Below are positions 49,801-56,129 of a stretch of DNA of 64,000 nt, in pieces. The notes below the pieces were generated by a model. It did no database searches, was not told the DNA's origin, and was given only the letters and a program-made list of their open reading frames with translations. Numbering within the stretch: position 1 is the first letter of the stretch; the number at the start of each line of letters is the position of its first letter. The position numbers and the translations under genes were made by a program. The stretch comes from Aquabacterium humicola (GTDB lineage Bacteria > Pseudomonadota > Gammaproteobacteria > Burkholderiales > Burkholderiaceae_C). The stretch spans positions 372,001-436,000 of the forward strand of contig NZ_JARGNB010000004.1 of assembly GCF_030167915.1 (NCBI RefSeq), written 5' to 3'.

Positions 49801-49926
49801 ACCGGCAAGAGCCTGGTGACCATCGACGTCGACGGCAGCGCCGGACCGGGCGCCGCGCGCGTCCTGGTCGAGCTGACCGGCGTCGCGGCCTTCGATGCCG
49901 ACCTGCTGCTCGCGCCGGGCACCTGA
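46837..49926 (+). CDS. Secreted RTX-tailed nuclease/phosphatase (ExeM/NucH-like)
   Basis: 1029-aa extracellular enzyme without Sec signal, so probably type I secreted. Order of domains: an N-terminal beta-sandwich (about 1-200), a Calx-beta-like module (about 205-315, ATASEADGTVITVTATATQAVSG and VPEGNETAVLTISDP), and an OB-fold region (about 320-480, VQNVRGIVTAIGSNGFYMQD). An endonuclease/exonuclease/phosphatase catalytic domain follows (about 610-905: LRLANFNVENLD, PDIITLEEVQDN, VGNHFNSKGGDQ, VIVAGDLNDFEFSNP, SDHDPSVAAF), then an RTX-type C-terminus (NDTIRGGAGRDLIATGGGADTL). Catalytic Asn, Glu, Asp and His are all in place. Extracellular DNA degradation is the likely role. GTG 46837 is preceded by AGGAG. 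Confidence 0.92.
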   Translation: MISLQNGSTYSQNFDTLAASGTSSAMPDGWFFSESGTNADGTYNTGNGSNNAGNTYSFGATGSSERALGGLLSGSLTPLFGGQISNDTGATLLSVAISYFGEQWRFGATGRADKLDFQYSLDATSLTTGTWVNVDALDYGAAQQAAAGPVDGNANRTAVSGSIEGLNLASGATLWIRWTDANVSGADDGLAIDDLQITPTTGGGGAPVVNLSVSSATASEADGTVITVTATATQAVSGAQTVTLGVGGNGITAGDYLLSSTTITIPDGQTSGSVSFTVQDDGVPEGNETAVLTISDPSAGITLGGTVSQNVVITNNDAGQPPLKISAIQGAAHLSPLLDSATDTAPVQNVRGIVTAIGSNGFYMQDPEPDADIATSEAIFVFTGANSPNLTARTVGEAVQVAGTLSEFRPGGASSNNLTVTQISNNANVQALSITAWAGAPAGGIAPTVLGVDRVMPTQVIHDDFAAPAHVESGGDFDPATEGIDFFESLEGMLVQINGAVTSSPTINFNNNSQEIWVLADGGAGATSTTAHGGALINANDFNPERLQIDDLINSTSMPTVDVGAILGTTVGVVNYDFGNYEVLVPVAPSVEQASQLEREVTTLGPQADQLRLANFNVENLDPSDGASKFNALAAAIVANLKSPDIITLEEVQDNSGATNNGIVDANVTLQMLIDAIAAAGGPTYQFRQLNPVNGQDGGEPGGNIRVAFLFNPSRVGFVEDSLERITDTDLSNGDAFAASRKPLVGTFTFHGEAVTVVGNHFNSKGGDQALFGATQPPVLGSEVQRQQQAEIVGDYVEALLAENPHANVIVAGDLNDFEFSNPVERLKDAGLDALIETLPANERYSYNFEGNAQTLDHVMASDRLMGHLAGFDVVHINSEFFDQMSDHDPSVAAFTIALGQTINGTNLRDNLKGTAANDTIRGGAGRDLIATGGGADTLVYTSLLDAGDIVSDFQPGIDHLNIAALLASIKYAGSDPVADGVLAVVAATGKSLVTIDVDGSAGPGAARVLVELTGVAAFDADLLLAPGT

Positions 49927-49965
49927 GCCGGGACCGTTGGGACATCTCTTACGAAAGCCTCCACC

Positions 49966-50487
49966 ATGAACATCAAGACCTCCCTGAACGCGCTGGCGCT
50001 GACCGCCGGCCTGCTGCTCGCCCCCGTCGCCGCGCAGGCCGCGCTGATCAACGGCAGCTTCGACGTGACCATCGACAGCGCCGGCCCGCTCCAGGGCCAG
50101 ACCTTCAGCGGCACCTTCAGCTTCGACGACGCGGCCTTCGGTCCGGGCTTCGGCGGCGACGAGGCCTCGCCGCTGCTGAGCTTCAGCTTCTTCTTCGCCG
50201 GGCTGGACGTCGGCCTCGCCGACCTGGCCTACGGTGACGCGGTGCGCCCGGTCGGCGGCGACTTCAGCGGGCTCGACGCGCTGGGCGCGGTCTTCAGCTT
50301 CGCCCCGGCCAACGGTCCGATCGGCGCCAGCTTCCTGTTCGACATCCCCGGCGTCGGCGCGGGCAGCGGCGGCGTGAGCTTCGTGCTGGAGCCGGGCACG
50401 GTGCCGGAGCCGGGCAGCTTCGGCCTGCTGGCGCTGGGCCTGGCCGCGTGCGCGGGCCTGGGCGCGACGCGCCGCCGCCGCCACTGA
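49966..50487 (+). CDS. PEP-CTERM sorting domain-containing protein
   Basis: 173-aa exported protein. The signal peptide is MNIKTSLNALALTAGLLLAPVAAQA. The mature part (ALINGSFDVTIDSAG...) is Gly/Phe/Asp-rich and probably beta-structured. The C-terminus is a textbook PEP-CTERM tripartite signal: VPEPGSFGLLALGLAACAGLG then TRRRRH, recognised by an exosortase that is encoded elsewhere. PEP-CTERM proteins are linked to extracellular polysaccharide and floc/biofilm matrix. It lies 39 bp downstream of the RTX nuclease, so the two may be co-expressed. Particular function unknown. Confidence 0.93.
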   Translation: MNIKTSLNALALTAGLLLAPVAAQAALINGSFDVTIDSAGPLQGQTFSGTFSFDDAAFGPGFGGDEASPLLSFSFFFAGLDVGLADLAYGDAVRPVGGDFSGLDALGAVFSFAPANGPIGASFLFDIPGVGAGSGGVSFVLEPGTVPEPGSFGLLALGLAACAGLGATRRRRH

Positions 50488-50562
50488 AACGACGCGACAC
50501 CAGCCGGGGCTTGCAAGCGCCGCACGCGGGCCCCATCTTTGCTCCGTTTTCCGCGACGTCAC

Positions 50563-50582
50563 GCCCGGGCCTTCGCCCGGGG
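50563..50582. terminator. Hairpin between the PEP-CTERM gene and the TPR gene
   Basis: CCCGGGC, CTTC, GCCCGGG: perfect 7-bp stem with tetraloop, no T-tract, ending 28 bp before the next ATG. Confidence 0.45.
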
Positions 50583-50609
50583 CGGGGCGCGCCACAAGGA
50601 GCATCGAGC

Positions 50610-51467
50610 ATGTTGTTCAAACGCTGGTGGGTTCTGATCGCCGCGCTGCTGCTGTCGGCGGCCGCGTGGGCCGTTCCGACGGTCGACCAGGTGCAGGCCG
50701 AGGTGGCGCGCGGCGACTACGCGAAGGCCGAGCAGATGATGCGCGAGGTCGTCGCGGCCCGGCCGAGCAGCGCGCGGGCGCAGTACGTGCTGGCCGAGGT
50801 GCTGGCGCACAACGGCAAGCTCGACGCGGCGCTGGCCGCGACGCAGCGGGCGCGCGAGCTCGATCCGAAGATCGGCTTCACCGCGCCGGACAAGTTCGCG
50901 CAGTTCGAGCAGCAGCTGCAGCGCGCCCGCCAGGGCGTGCCGAGCGCCGCGCGCGAGCCGTCGACCGCGGTGGCGCCCGCCGTCGAGCGGCCGCGTGCCG
51001 TGCCGCAGGCGCCACCGCCGGCCGCTGCGTCCGGCGGCGGGATCTCGGGCTGGATGGTCGGCCTCGGCGGCGCGGTGATCGCGATCCTGATCTGGCGCAT
51101 GCTGTGGGCACGCCGCCGCGCGGCCGCGCTGCAGCAGCAACGCGCCGGTCTCGACCCGCGCTTCGGCGGCGCGGGCACGCCGGCCGGCGGCATGGGCGGC
51201 GGCCTGATGGGCGCGGGTCTCGCCGGCCTGGGCGGCTTCGGCTTGGGCATGCTGGCCGACCGCATGCTGCGCGGCGACGATGCACACGCCGCCGGCAGCG
51301 GCAGCGCCGGCAGCGCCGGCCAGGAGGCCGGCGGTCAGGGCGGCCTGGTGCCGGGCATGTTCGACGATGCCAACGACCTGTCGAACCGCTCGATCGACTT
51401 CGGCAGCGGTGACGGCTGGGATGGTGGCGGCGGTGGCGGCGATGCCGGCGGCGGCGACGGCTGGTAA
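50610..51467 (+). CDS. TPR-containing membrane protein with glycine-rich tail
   Basis: 285-aa protein. The N-terminal signal/anchor (WWVLIAALLLSAAAWAVP) is followed by a tetratricopeptide region (about 22-95: VARGDYAKAEQMMREVVAARPSSARAQYVLAEVLAHNGKLDAALAATQRARELDP). After a Pro/Ala linker comes a transmembrane helix (ISGWMVGLGGAVIAILIWRMLWARRRAA, about 148-168) and a Gly-rich tail ending GGGGGGDAGGGDGW. The layout suggests a periplasmic scaffold anchored in the inner membrane; the partner is unknown. AAGGAG lies 12 bp before the ATG. Confidence 0.85.
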   Translation: MLFKRWWVLIAALLLSAAAWAVPTVDQVQAEVARGDYAKAEQMMREVVAARPSSARAQYVLAEVLAHNGKLDAALAATQRARELDPKIGFTAPDKFAQFEQQLQRARQGVPSAAREPSTAVAPAVERPRAVPQAPPPAAASGGGISGWMVGLGGAVIAILIWRMLWARRRAAALQQQRAGLDPRFGGAGTPAGGMGGGLMGAGLAGLGGFGLGMLADRMLRGDDAHAAGSGSAGSAGQEAGGQGGLVPGMFDDANDLSNRSIDFGSGDGWDGGGGGGDAGGGDGW

Positions 51468-51478
51468 AACGCGGGGCC

Positions 51479-52738
51479 ATGAGCCTCGATCCCGCCCCTG
51501 AGTCGCCGCTGACCCGCCTGCTGCACGCCGACCGCCGCGCCGGCGTCGAGCACGGCGCGCTGCACAAGCCGATCCACCCCGCCGCGACCTTCGGCTACCG
51601 CACGGCGGCCGAGCTGGTCGCGGTGTTCCAGGGCGCGCAGCCGGGCTTCGTCTACGCGCGCCAGGGCAACCCGACCGGCGCGGCGCTCGAAGCCAAGCTC
51701 GCGCTGCTCGAGGGCGGCCGCGCAGCGGCCTGCTTCTCGACCGGCATGGCGGCGATTGCCGGCGTGCTGCTGGCGCTGCTGAAGGCCGGTGACCATGTCA
51801 TCGCCAGCCGCCACCTGTTCGGCAATACGCGCAGCCTGCTGCAGACGCTGCAGGGCTTCGGGATCGCGGTGGACTTCGTCGACACCACCGACGCGGCCCA
51901 GGTGGAGGCGGCGTTGCAGCCCGCGACGCGGCTGGTCTTCGTCGAGACCATCGCCAATCCGGCGACGCAGGTCGCCGACCTCGACGGCATCGGCCGGCTG
52001 TGCGCCGCGCGCGGGCTGCTGTACGTCGTCGACAACACGATGACGACGCCCGCGCTGCTGCAGGCGCGCACCGTCGGCGCCGGGCTCGTCGTGCATTCGC
52101 TGACCAAGGGCCTGTCCGGCCATGGCGACGCGATGGGCGGTGCGGTGATCGACACCGGGCTTTTCGACTGGACGCGCTGGCCGCACATCGCCGAGGCCTA
52201 CCGCAAGGGCGATCCGGCGAACTGGGGCCTGCAGCAGATCCGCAAGCGCGGCCTGCGCGACTTCGGCGCCACCTTGCGCGCCGAAGACGCCCACCGCATC
52301 GCCACCGGCCTGGAAACGCTGGCGCTGCGCATCGCCGCCATCAACACCACCGCGCTCGGCCTCGCGCGCTGGCTGCAGCAGCAGCCGGCGGTGGCGCGGG
52401 TGTTCTATCCCGGGCTGGAGGACCATGCCCAGCATGCGCGCGCCACCGCGCTGTTCGGCGGTCCGGACGGCCCGCGCTACGGCGGCCTGCTGAGCTTCGA
52501 GCTGCGGCCCGGCCTCGATCCGCTGGCGGTGCTGGACCGGCTGCGCATCGTGATCCTGTCGAGCCACCTCAGCGACAACCGCACGCTGGTGATCCCGGTC
52601 GCGCAGACGATCTTCTGGGAGCTGGGCCCGCAGCGCCGAGCCGAGATGGGCATCGCCGACGGGCTGCTGCGGCTGTCGGTCGGGCTGGAGCCGCTGGCCG
52701 ACCTGCAGGCGGACTGGCACCAGGCCTTGCAGGACTGA
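51479..52738 (+). CDS. Cystathionine gamma-synthase/O-succinylhomoserine sulfhydrylase family PLP enzyme
   Basis: 419-aa Cys/Met-metabolism PLP-dependent enzyme. YARQGNPTGAALEAKLALLEGG binds the cofactor phosphate of the partner subunit. FVETIANPATQVADLDGI and VVDNTMTTP follow, and the Schiff-base lysine is in VVHSLTKGLSGHGDAMGG. Such enzymes act on activated homoserine or cystathionine; the exact reaction is unresolved. Its last codons (WHQALQD and stop) form the first unit of a 25-bp tandem array that continues for 125 bp past the stop. Confidence 0.9.
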   Translation: MSLDPAPESPLTRLLHADRRAGVEHGALHKPIHPAATFGYRTAAELVAVFQGAQPGFVYARQGNPTGAALEAKLALLEGGRAAACFSTGMAAIAGVLLALLKAGDHVIASRHLFGNTRSLLQTLQGFGIAVDFVDTTDAAQVEAALQPATRLVFVETIANPATQVADLDGIGRLCAARGLLYVVDNTMTTPALLQARTVGAGLVVHSLTKGLSGHGDAMGGAVIDTGLFDWTRWPHIAEAYRKGDPANWGLQQIRKRGLRDFGATLRAEDAHRIATGLETLALRIAAINTTALGLARWLQQQPAVARVFYPGLEDHAQHARATALFGGPDGPRYGGLLSFELRPGLDPLAVLDRLRIVILSSHLSDNRTLVIPVAQTIFWELGPQRRAEMGIADGLLRLSVGLEPLADLQADWHQALQD

Positions 52739-52865
52739 CGGACACCAGGCCTTGCGGGCCTGACGGACACCAGGCCTTGCGGGCCTGACGGACACCAGGC
52801 CTTGCGGGCCTGACGCACACCAGCCCTTGCGGGCCTGACGCACACCAGCCCTTGCGCGCCTGTGT
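52716..52865 (+). repeat. Six-copy 25-bp tandem array, each unit a hairpin
   Basis: Units start at 52716, 52741, 52766, 52791, 52816 and 52841. Units 2-4 are identical, units 5-6 carry two substitutions, unit 1 matches at 22 of 25 bases, and the last is incomplete or diverged at its end. Each contains CAGGCC-TTGCG-GGCCTG, a 6-bp stem with a 5-base loop. Unit 1 is the 3' end of the coding sequence including its stop. The period is not a multiple of 3 and there are no unique spacers, so it is neither coding nor CRISPR. Confidence 0.9.
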
Positions 52866-53119
52866 CATCATCGCGTCCTCCATGGCCTGCGCTTCCTTCC
52901 ACCGCTGCACCGCCCACCTCACGGTGGTCTGCTTCGGCACGACCGAACGCGCCGGCCTGCGCCTGCAGATTCGAATTCGCCAGGGTCGTTGAGCTGCGGC
53001 TTCAACGAGCCGGTGCTCGGCGATCCCCGCTGATGCCCGCGCGGCCTCCCCGAGGGACTTCCCCTCGGCCGTGACCGGCCGCGATCCCCCGCCCATCACC
53101 GACTCTGGAGAATCCTTCG
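52866..53119. other. Intergenic region with hairpin upstream of the dehydratase gene
   Basis: About 250 bp without a credible gene. CCGAGGG-ACTTC-CCCTCGG (53050-53068) forms a 7-bp stem about 50 bp before the next ATG. On the minus strand a short frame reads VVPKQTTVRWAVQRWKEAQ, faintly like the helix-turn-helix of some transposases, but too short to call a relic with confidence. Confidence 0.4.
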
Positions 53120-54148
53120 ATGCAAGCCCTGATGCAGGACGGCGCTGCTGCCGCGTCCTTTGCGCCCTATCCCTCCCTCGACGAGCTGCGGGCCACCGCG
53201 GCACGCCTGCAGGGCCGCGTGCTGCGCACGCCCGTGTGGCGCTGGCAGACCGGCGTGGTCGCCGAGCGCCTGTCGCCCGCCACCGAGGTGTGGCTGAAGC
53301 TGGAGCTGTTCCAGCGCGGCGGCAGCTTCAAGCTGCGTGGTGCGCTGAACAACGTCGCGGTGCTGGATGACGCGGCCCGGACTCGCGGCATCGTCGCCGC
53401 GAGCGCCGGCAACCATGCGATGGCCGTCGCGCTGGCTGCGCAGGCCGCCGGCACCACCGCGAAGGTCGCGATGCCGCGCCACGCCAGCCCGGCACGCATG
53501 GCCGCCTGCCGCGCGGCCGGCGCCGAGGTGCTGCTCTACGACACCATCCGCGACGCCTTCGACGCCGCCCGCGCGCTGGTCGATTCGGAAGGCCGCACGA
53601 TGGTCCACCCGTTCGACGGCCCGCTCACCGCGGCCGGCACCGGCACCATCGGCCTCGAGCTGCTGGAGCAGGTGCCGCAGCTCGACGCGGTGGTCGTGCC
53701 GATCGGCGGCGGCGGTCTCGCCGGCGGCATCGCCGCCGCGGTCAAGCAGCTGAACCCGGCCTGCAAGGTCTACGGCGTCGAGCCGGTCGGCGCCGACGCG
53801 ATGGCGCGCAGCTTCGAGGCCGGTGCGCCGGCGACGCTGGAGAAGGTCGACACCATCGCCGACAGCCTCGGCGCGCCCTACGCGATGGACTACAGCTTCG
53901 GCGTCTGCCGCCGCTTCGTCGACGAGGTGGTGCGCCTGTCCGACGACGCGCTGTGCCAGGCGCTGCACTGGTTGTTCCGCGACATGAAGCTGGCGGTCGA
54001 ACCGGCCGGCGCGGCGGCCACCGCCGCGCTGCTGGGCCCGCTGCGCGAGCGGCTCGACGGCCGCAAGGTGGCGCTGATCGTCTGCGGCGCGAACCTCGAT
54101 GCCCAGACCTACGCGGCGCTGCTGGCGCGCGGCGCGGCGCTCGGCTGA
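53120..54148 (+). CDS. Threonine/serine dehydratase-like PLP enzyme (no ACT domain)
   Basis: 342-aa fold-type II PLP enzyme. The Schiff-base lysine lies in RGGSFKLRGALNNV, the substrate loop is ASAGNHAMAVALAA, and the cofactor phosphate-binding glycine loop is PIGGGGLAGGIAAA. There is no C-terminal regulatory domain, so it resembles catabolic threonine dehydratase or serine racemase rather than the isoleucine-pathway enzyme. Start at 53120 (MQALMQDG); GGAG lies 11 bp upstream. Threonine, serine or 3-hydroxyaspartate are possible substrates. Confidence 0.9.
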   Translation: MQALMQDGAAAASFAPYPSLDELRATAARLQGRVLRTPVWRWQTGVVAERLSPATEVWLKLELFQRGGSFKLRGALNNVAVLDDAARTRGIVAASAGNHAMAVALAAQAAGTTAKVAMPRHASPARMAACRAAGAEVLLYDTIRDAFDAARALVDSEGRTMVHPFDGPLTAAGTGTIGLELLEQVPQLDAVVVPIGGGGLAGGIAAAVKQLNPACKVYGVEPVGADAMARSFEAGAPATLEKVDTIADSLGAPYAMDYSFGVCRRFVDEVVRLSDDALCQALHWLFRDMKLAVEPAGAAATAALLGPLRERLDGRKVALIVCGANLDAQTYAALLARGAALG

Positions 54149-54251
54149 CCGCGCCCGGGCGAGGGTCGCGCGTCACGTCCGTCGCGTCCGACCCGCCCGA
54201 CGCGCCTGCCGCTCGGGGGCGGGCTCAAGTTCGCGCCGCCGCTGCCGATGA

Positions 54252-54270
54252 GAGCGGGTTGCGCCCGCTC
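54252..54270 (+). promoter_or_regulatory. Hairpin directly before the M10 protease start
   Basis: GAGCGGG-TTGCG-CCCGCTC followed by CTTGCAGACCC and the ATG at 54282. A similar string (TGCGGGGTGCGCCGCTCCTTGC) lies at 46744-46765 upstream of the RTX nuclease gene. Confidence 0.5.
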
Positions 54271-54281
54271 CTTGCAGACCC

Positions 54282-56060
54282 ATGTCGACCAGCCTGACCG
54301 CAGCCACCACCGTCGTCCCCAGCGGCGACGTCCGCATCGATGCCCTGAGTGGCCTGTTCGTCAACTGGAACTACCAGACGCCGGACGCCGGCCGGCCGCC
54401 CGGCACCCTGAACTTCACGTTCACGATCGGTCTCGGCGAGAGGGCCAACGCGCCGGATCGTTCCGCGACGGCGTTCAACGACGACCAGCGCAAGGCGGTG
54501 CGCGAGCTGCTGGCCTATTGCAGCGAGGTCACCGGCATCGTCTTCGTCGAGACCGCGTCGGCCGATGCGGCGGACCTGCACTTCGCCAACGCCGACCTGG
54601 GGACCGACACGCTCGGCCTGTGCCGGTCCGAGCGCGAGGTCACCGCGCTGGGCGACGTGCTGCTCGCCTACGACGCCGACGCCTACATCTACCTCAACGA
54701 CAACAACTGGTGGCGCAGCCTGCACAGCGATCCGGACCGCGGCGACGCGGCCTACGAGACGCTCTTGCACGAGGTCGGTCACGCGCTCGGCCTGAAGCAC
54801 TCGTTCGAAGGCGACGTGCGGCTGCCCGCGGCCAGCGATCACACCGACAACACGGTGATGTCGCGCACGCCGCGCGGCGGCACGAAGGGCGTGTTCCAGA
54901 GCTACGACCTGCTGGCGCTGAACTGGATCTACGGCGGCGACGGGCTCGGCGGCGAGTGGGGGTATGCCTCGAGCGGCGGGCCGTCGACGGCCGTGCATGC
55001 CCGGCCGGCCGTCGACGATGGCAAGGCCCCCGTGCTGATCGGCGCGGTGCCGGACGCCGCAGCCTGGCGCCCGCTGATCCTCGACAGCGAGGCCGAGCTG
55101 ACGCTGAGCTACGACGAGCCGATCCAGCGCGGCAGCGGGCTGATCTTCGTGCGCACCGAGAGCGGCATCGTGCTGAACGTGCTCGATGCCGCGACCAGCC
55201 CGCGCGTGCAGGTGTTCGGCAACCTGCTGGTGGTCGATCCGTACCTGCCGTATGCAGGCACGCGCTACGTGCTCGAGGTGCCCGCAGGCGCGGTGCGCGA
55301 TGCGGCCGGTCACGCCGTGGCACTGCCCTACGAGGCGGCGTTCACGACGCAGAACAGCCCGATGTTCGGCGTCACGCGCAACGGCACGGCCGGTGCCGAC
55401 AGCCTGAACGGCACCTCCGGCGAGGACCTGCTCATCGGCGGCGCCGGCAACGACACGCTGGTCGGCGGGCCCGGTGCCGACGAGCTCGAGGGCGGCGCCG
55501 GCATCGACACCGCGGCCGGCTACTGGTGGGAGCACGACGGCTACTGGATCGTGCACAACGGCGACGCCTGGGCCATCGCCGGCAAGAACGGGGTCGACGG
55601 CCACGACACGTTGCGCGGCGTCGAGCGTGTCGTCTTCTACGACAAGGTGCAGCTCGCACTGGACCTGGACGGCCACGCCGGCACGGTCGCCACGCTGCTG
55701 GGCGCGCTGTTCGGCGCCGCTTCGGTGCAGGATCGGGCGATCGTCGGCCTCGGGCTCTCGCTGCTCGACGGCGGCATGGACGCCAAGGCCCTCGCCACGC
55801 TGGCCGTCGGCAGCGACGCATTCGCTGCACGCGCCGGTTCACACGGGCATGCCGACTTCCTGCGCTGCGTCTGGGCCAACCTCGGCGGCGGGGTGCCGGA
55901 CGACGCGACCTTGAAGCACTACGTCGGCCTGCTGGAGCGCGGCGAAGCCACGCAGGGCGAGCTGGCGCTGCTGGCCGCCCAGACGCCGTCGGCAGCGGCG
56001 GTGATCGACCTCGCCGGTCTCAGCGAGCACGGGCTCTGGTACCTGCCGTGGGCCGGCTGA
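54282..56060 (+). CDS. M10 (serralysin-like) RTX metalloprotease with DUF4214-like C-terminus
   Basis: 592-aa secreted zinc protease. The metal site is [13 protein letters not shown] (H163, E164, H167, H173), with the Met-turn TVMS (M193) and the following [13 protein letters not shown] typical of serralysins. A bacterial Ig-like module (about 245-360, [19 protein letters not shown] and [17 protein letters not shown]) precedes RTX repeats (about 378-420, [20 protein letters not shown]). The C-terminal 110 residues ([17 protein letters not shown] to LALLAAQTP) resemble DUF4214. No Sec signal is present, so type I secretion is expected; no inhibitor or transporter gene is adjacent. No clear ribosome binding site; the hairpin at 54252 lies where one would be. 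Confidence 0.92.
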   Translation: MSTSLTAATTVVPSGDVRIDALSGLFVNWNYQTPDAGRPPGTLNFTFTIGLGERANAPDRSATAFNDDQRKAVRELLAYCSEVTGIVFVETASADAADLHFANADLGTDTLGLCRSEREVTALGDVLLAYDADAYIYLNDNNWWRSLHSDPDRGDAAYETLLHEVGHALGLKHSFEGDVRLPAASDHTDNTVMSRTPRGGTKGVFQSYDLLALNWIYGGDGLGGEWGYASSGGPSTAVHARPAVDDGKAPVLIGAVPDAAAWRPLILDSEAELTLSYDEPIQRGSGLIFVRTESGIVLNVLDAATSPRVQVFGNLLVVDPYLPYAGTRYVLEVPAGAVRDAAGHAVALPYEAAFTTQNSPMFGVTRNGTAGADSLNGTSGEDLLIGGAGNDTLVGGPGADELEGGAGIDTAAGYWWEHDGYWIVHNGDAWAIAGKNGVDGHDTLRGVERVVFYDKVQLALDLDGHAGTVATLLGALFGAASVQDRAIVGLGLSLLDGGMDAKALATLAVGSDAFAARAGSHGHADFLRCVWANLGGGVPDDATLKHYVGLLERGEATQGELALLAAQTPSAAAVIDLAGLSEHGLWYLPWAG

Positions 56061-56129
56061 TCGCTGTGGGCTGAGAAGCGGTCGACGACTCCGACGTTCG
56101 GGTGGCCCGCCCGGGTGCGTCGGGCGCGT

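Noticed and set aside
46780-50604. 1274-codon minus-strand frame across the nuclease and PEP-CTERM genes
   Set aside because: Antisense to two genes with recognised domains; low-complexity Arg/Ala/Val composition.
52716-52865. CRISPR array
   Set aside because: Direct 25-bp units with no unique spacers between them.
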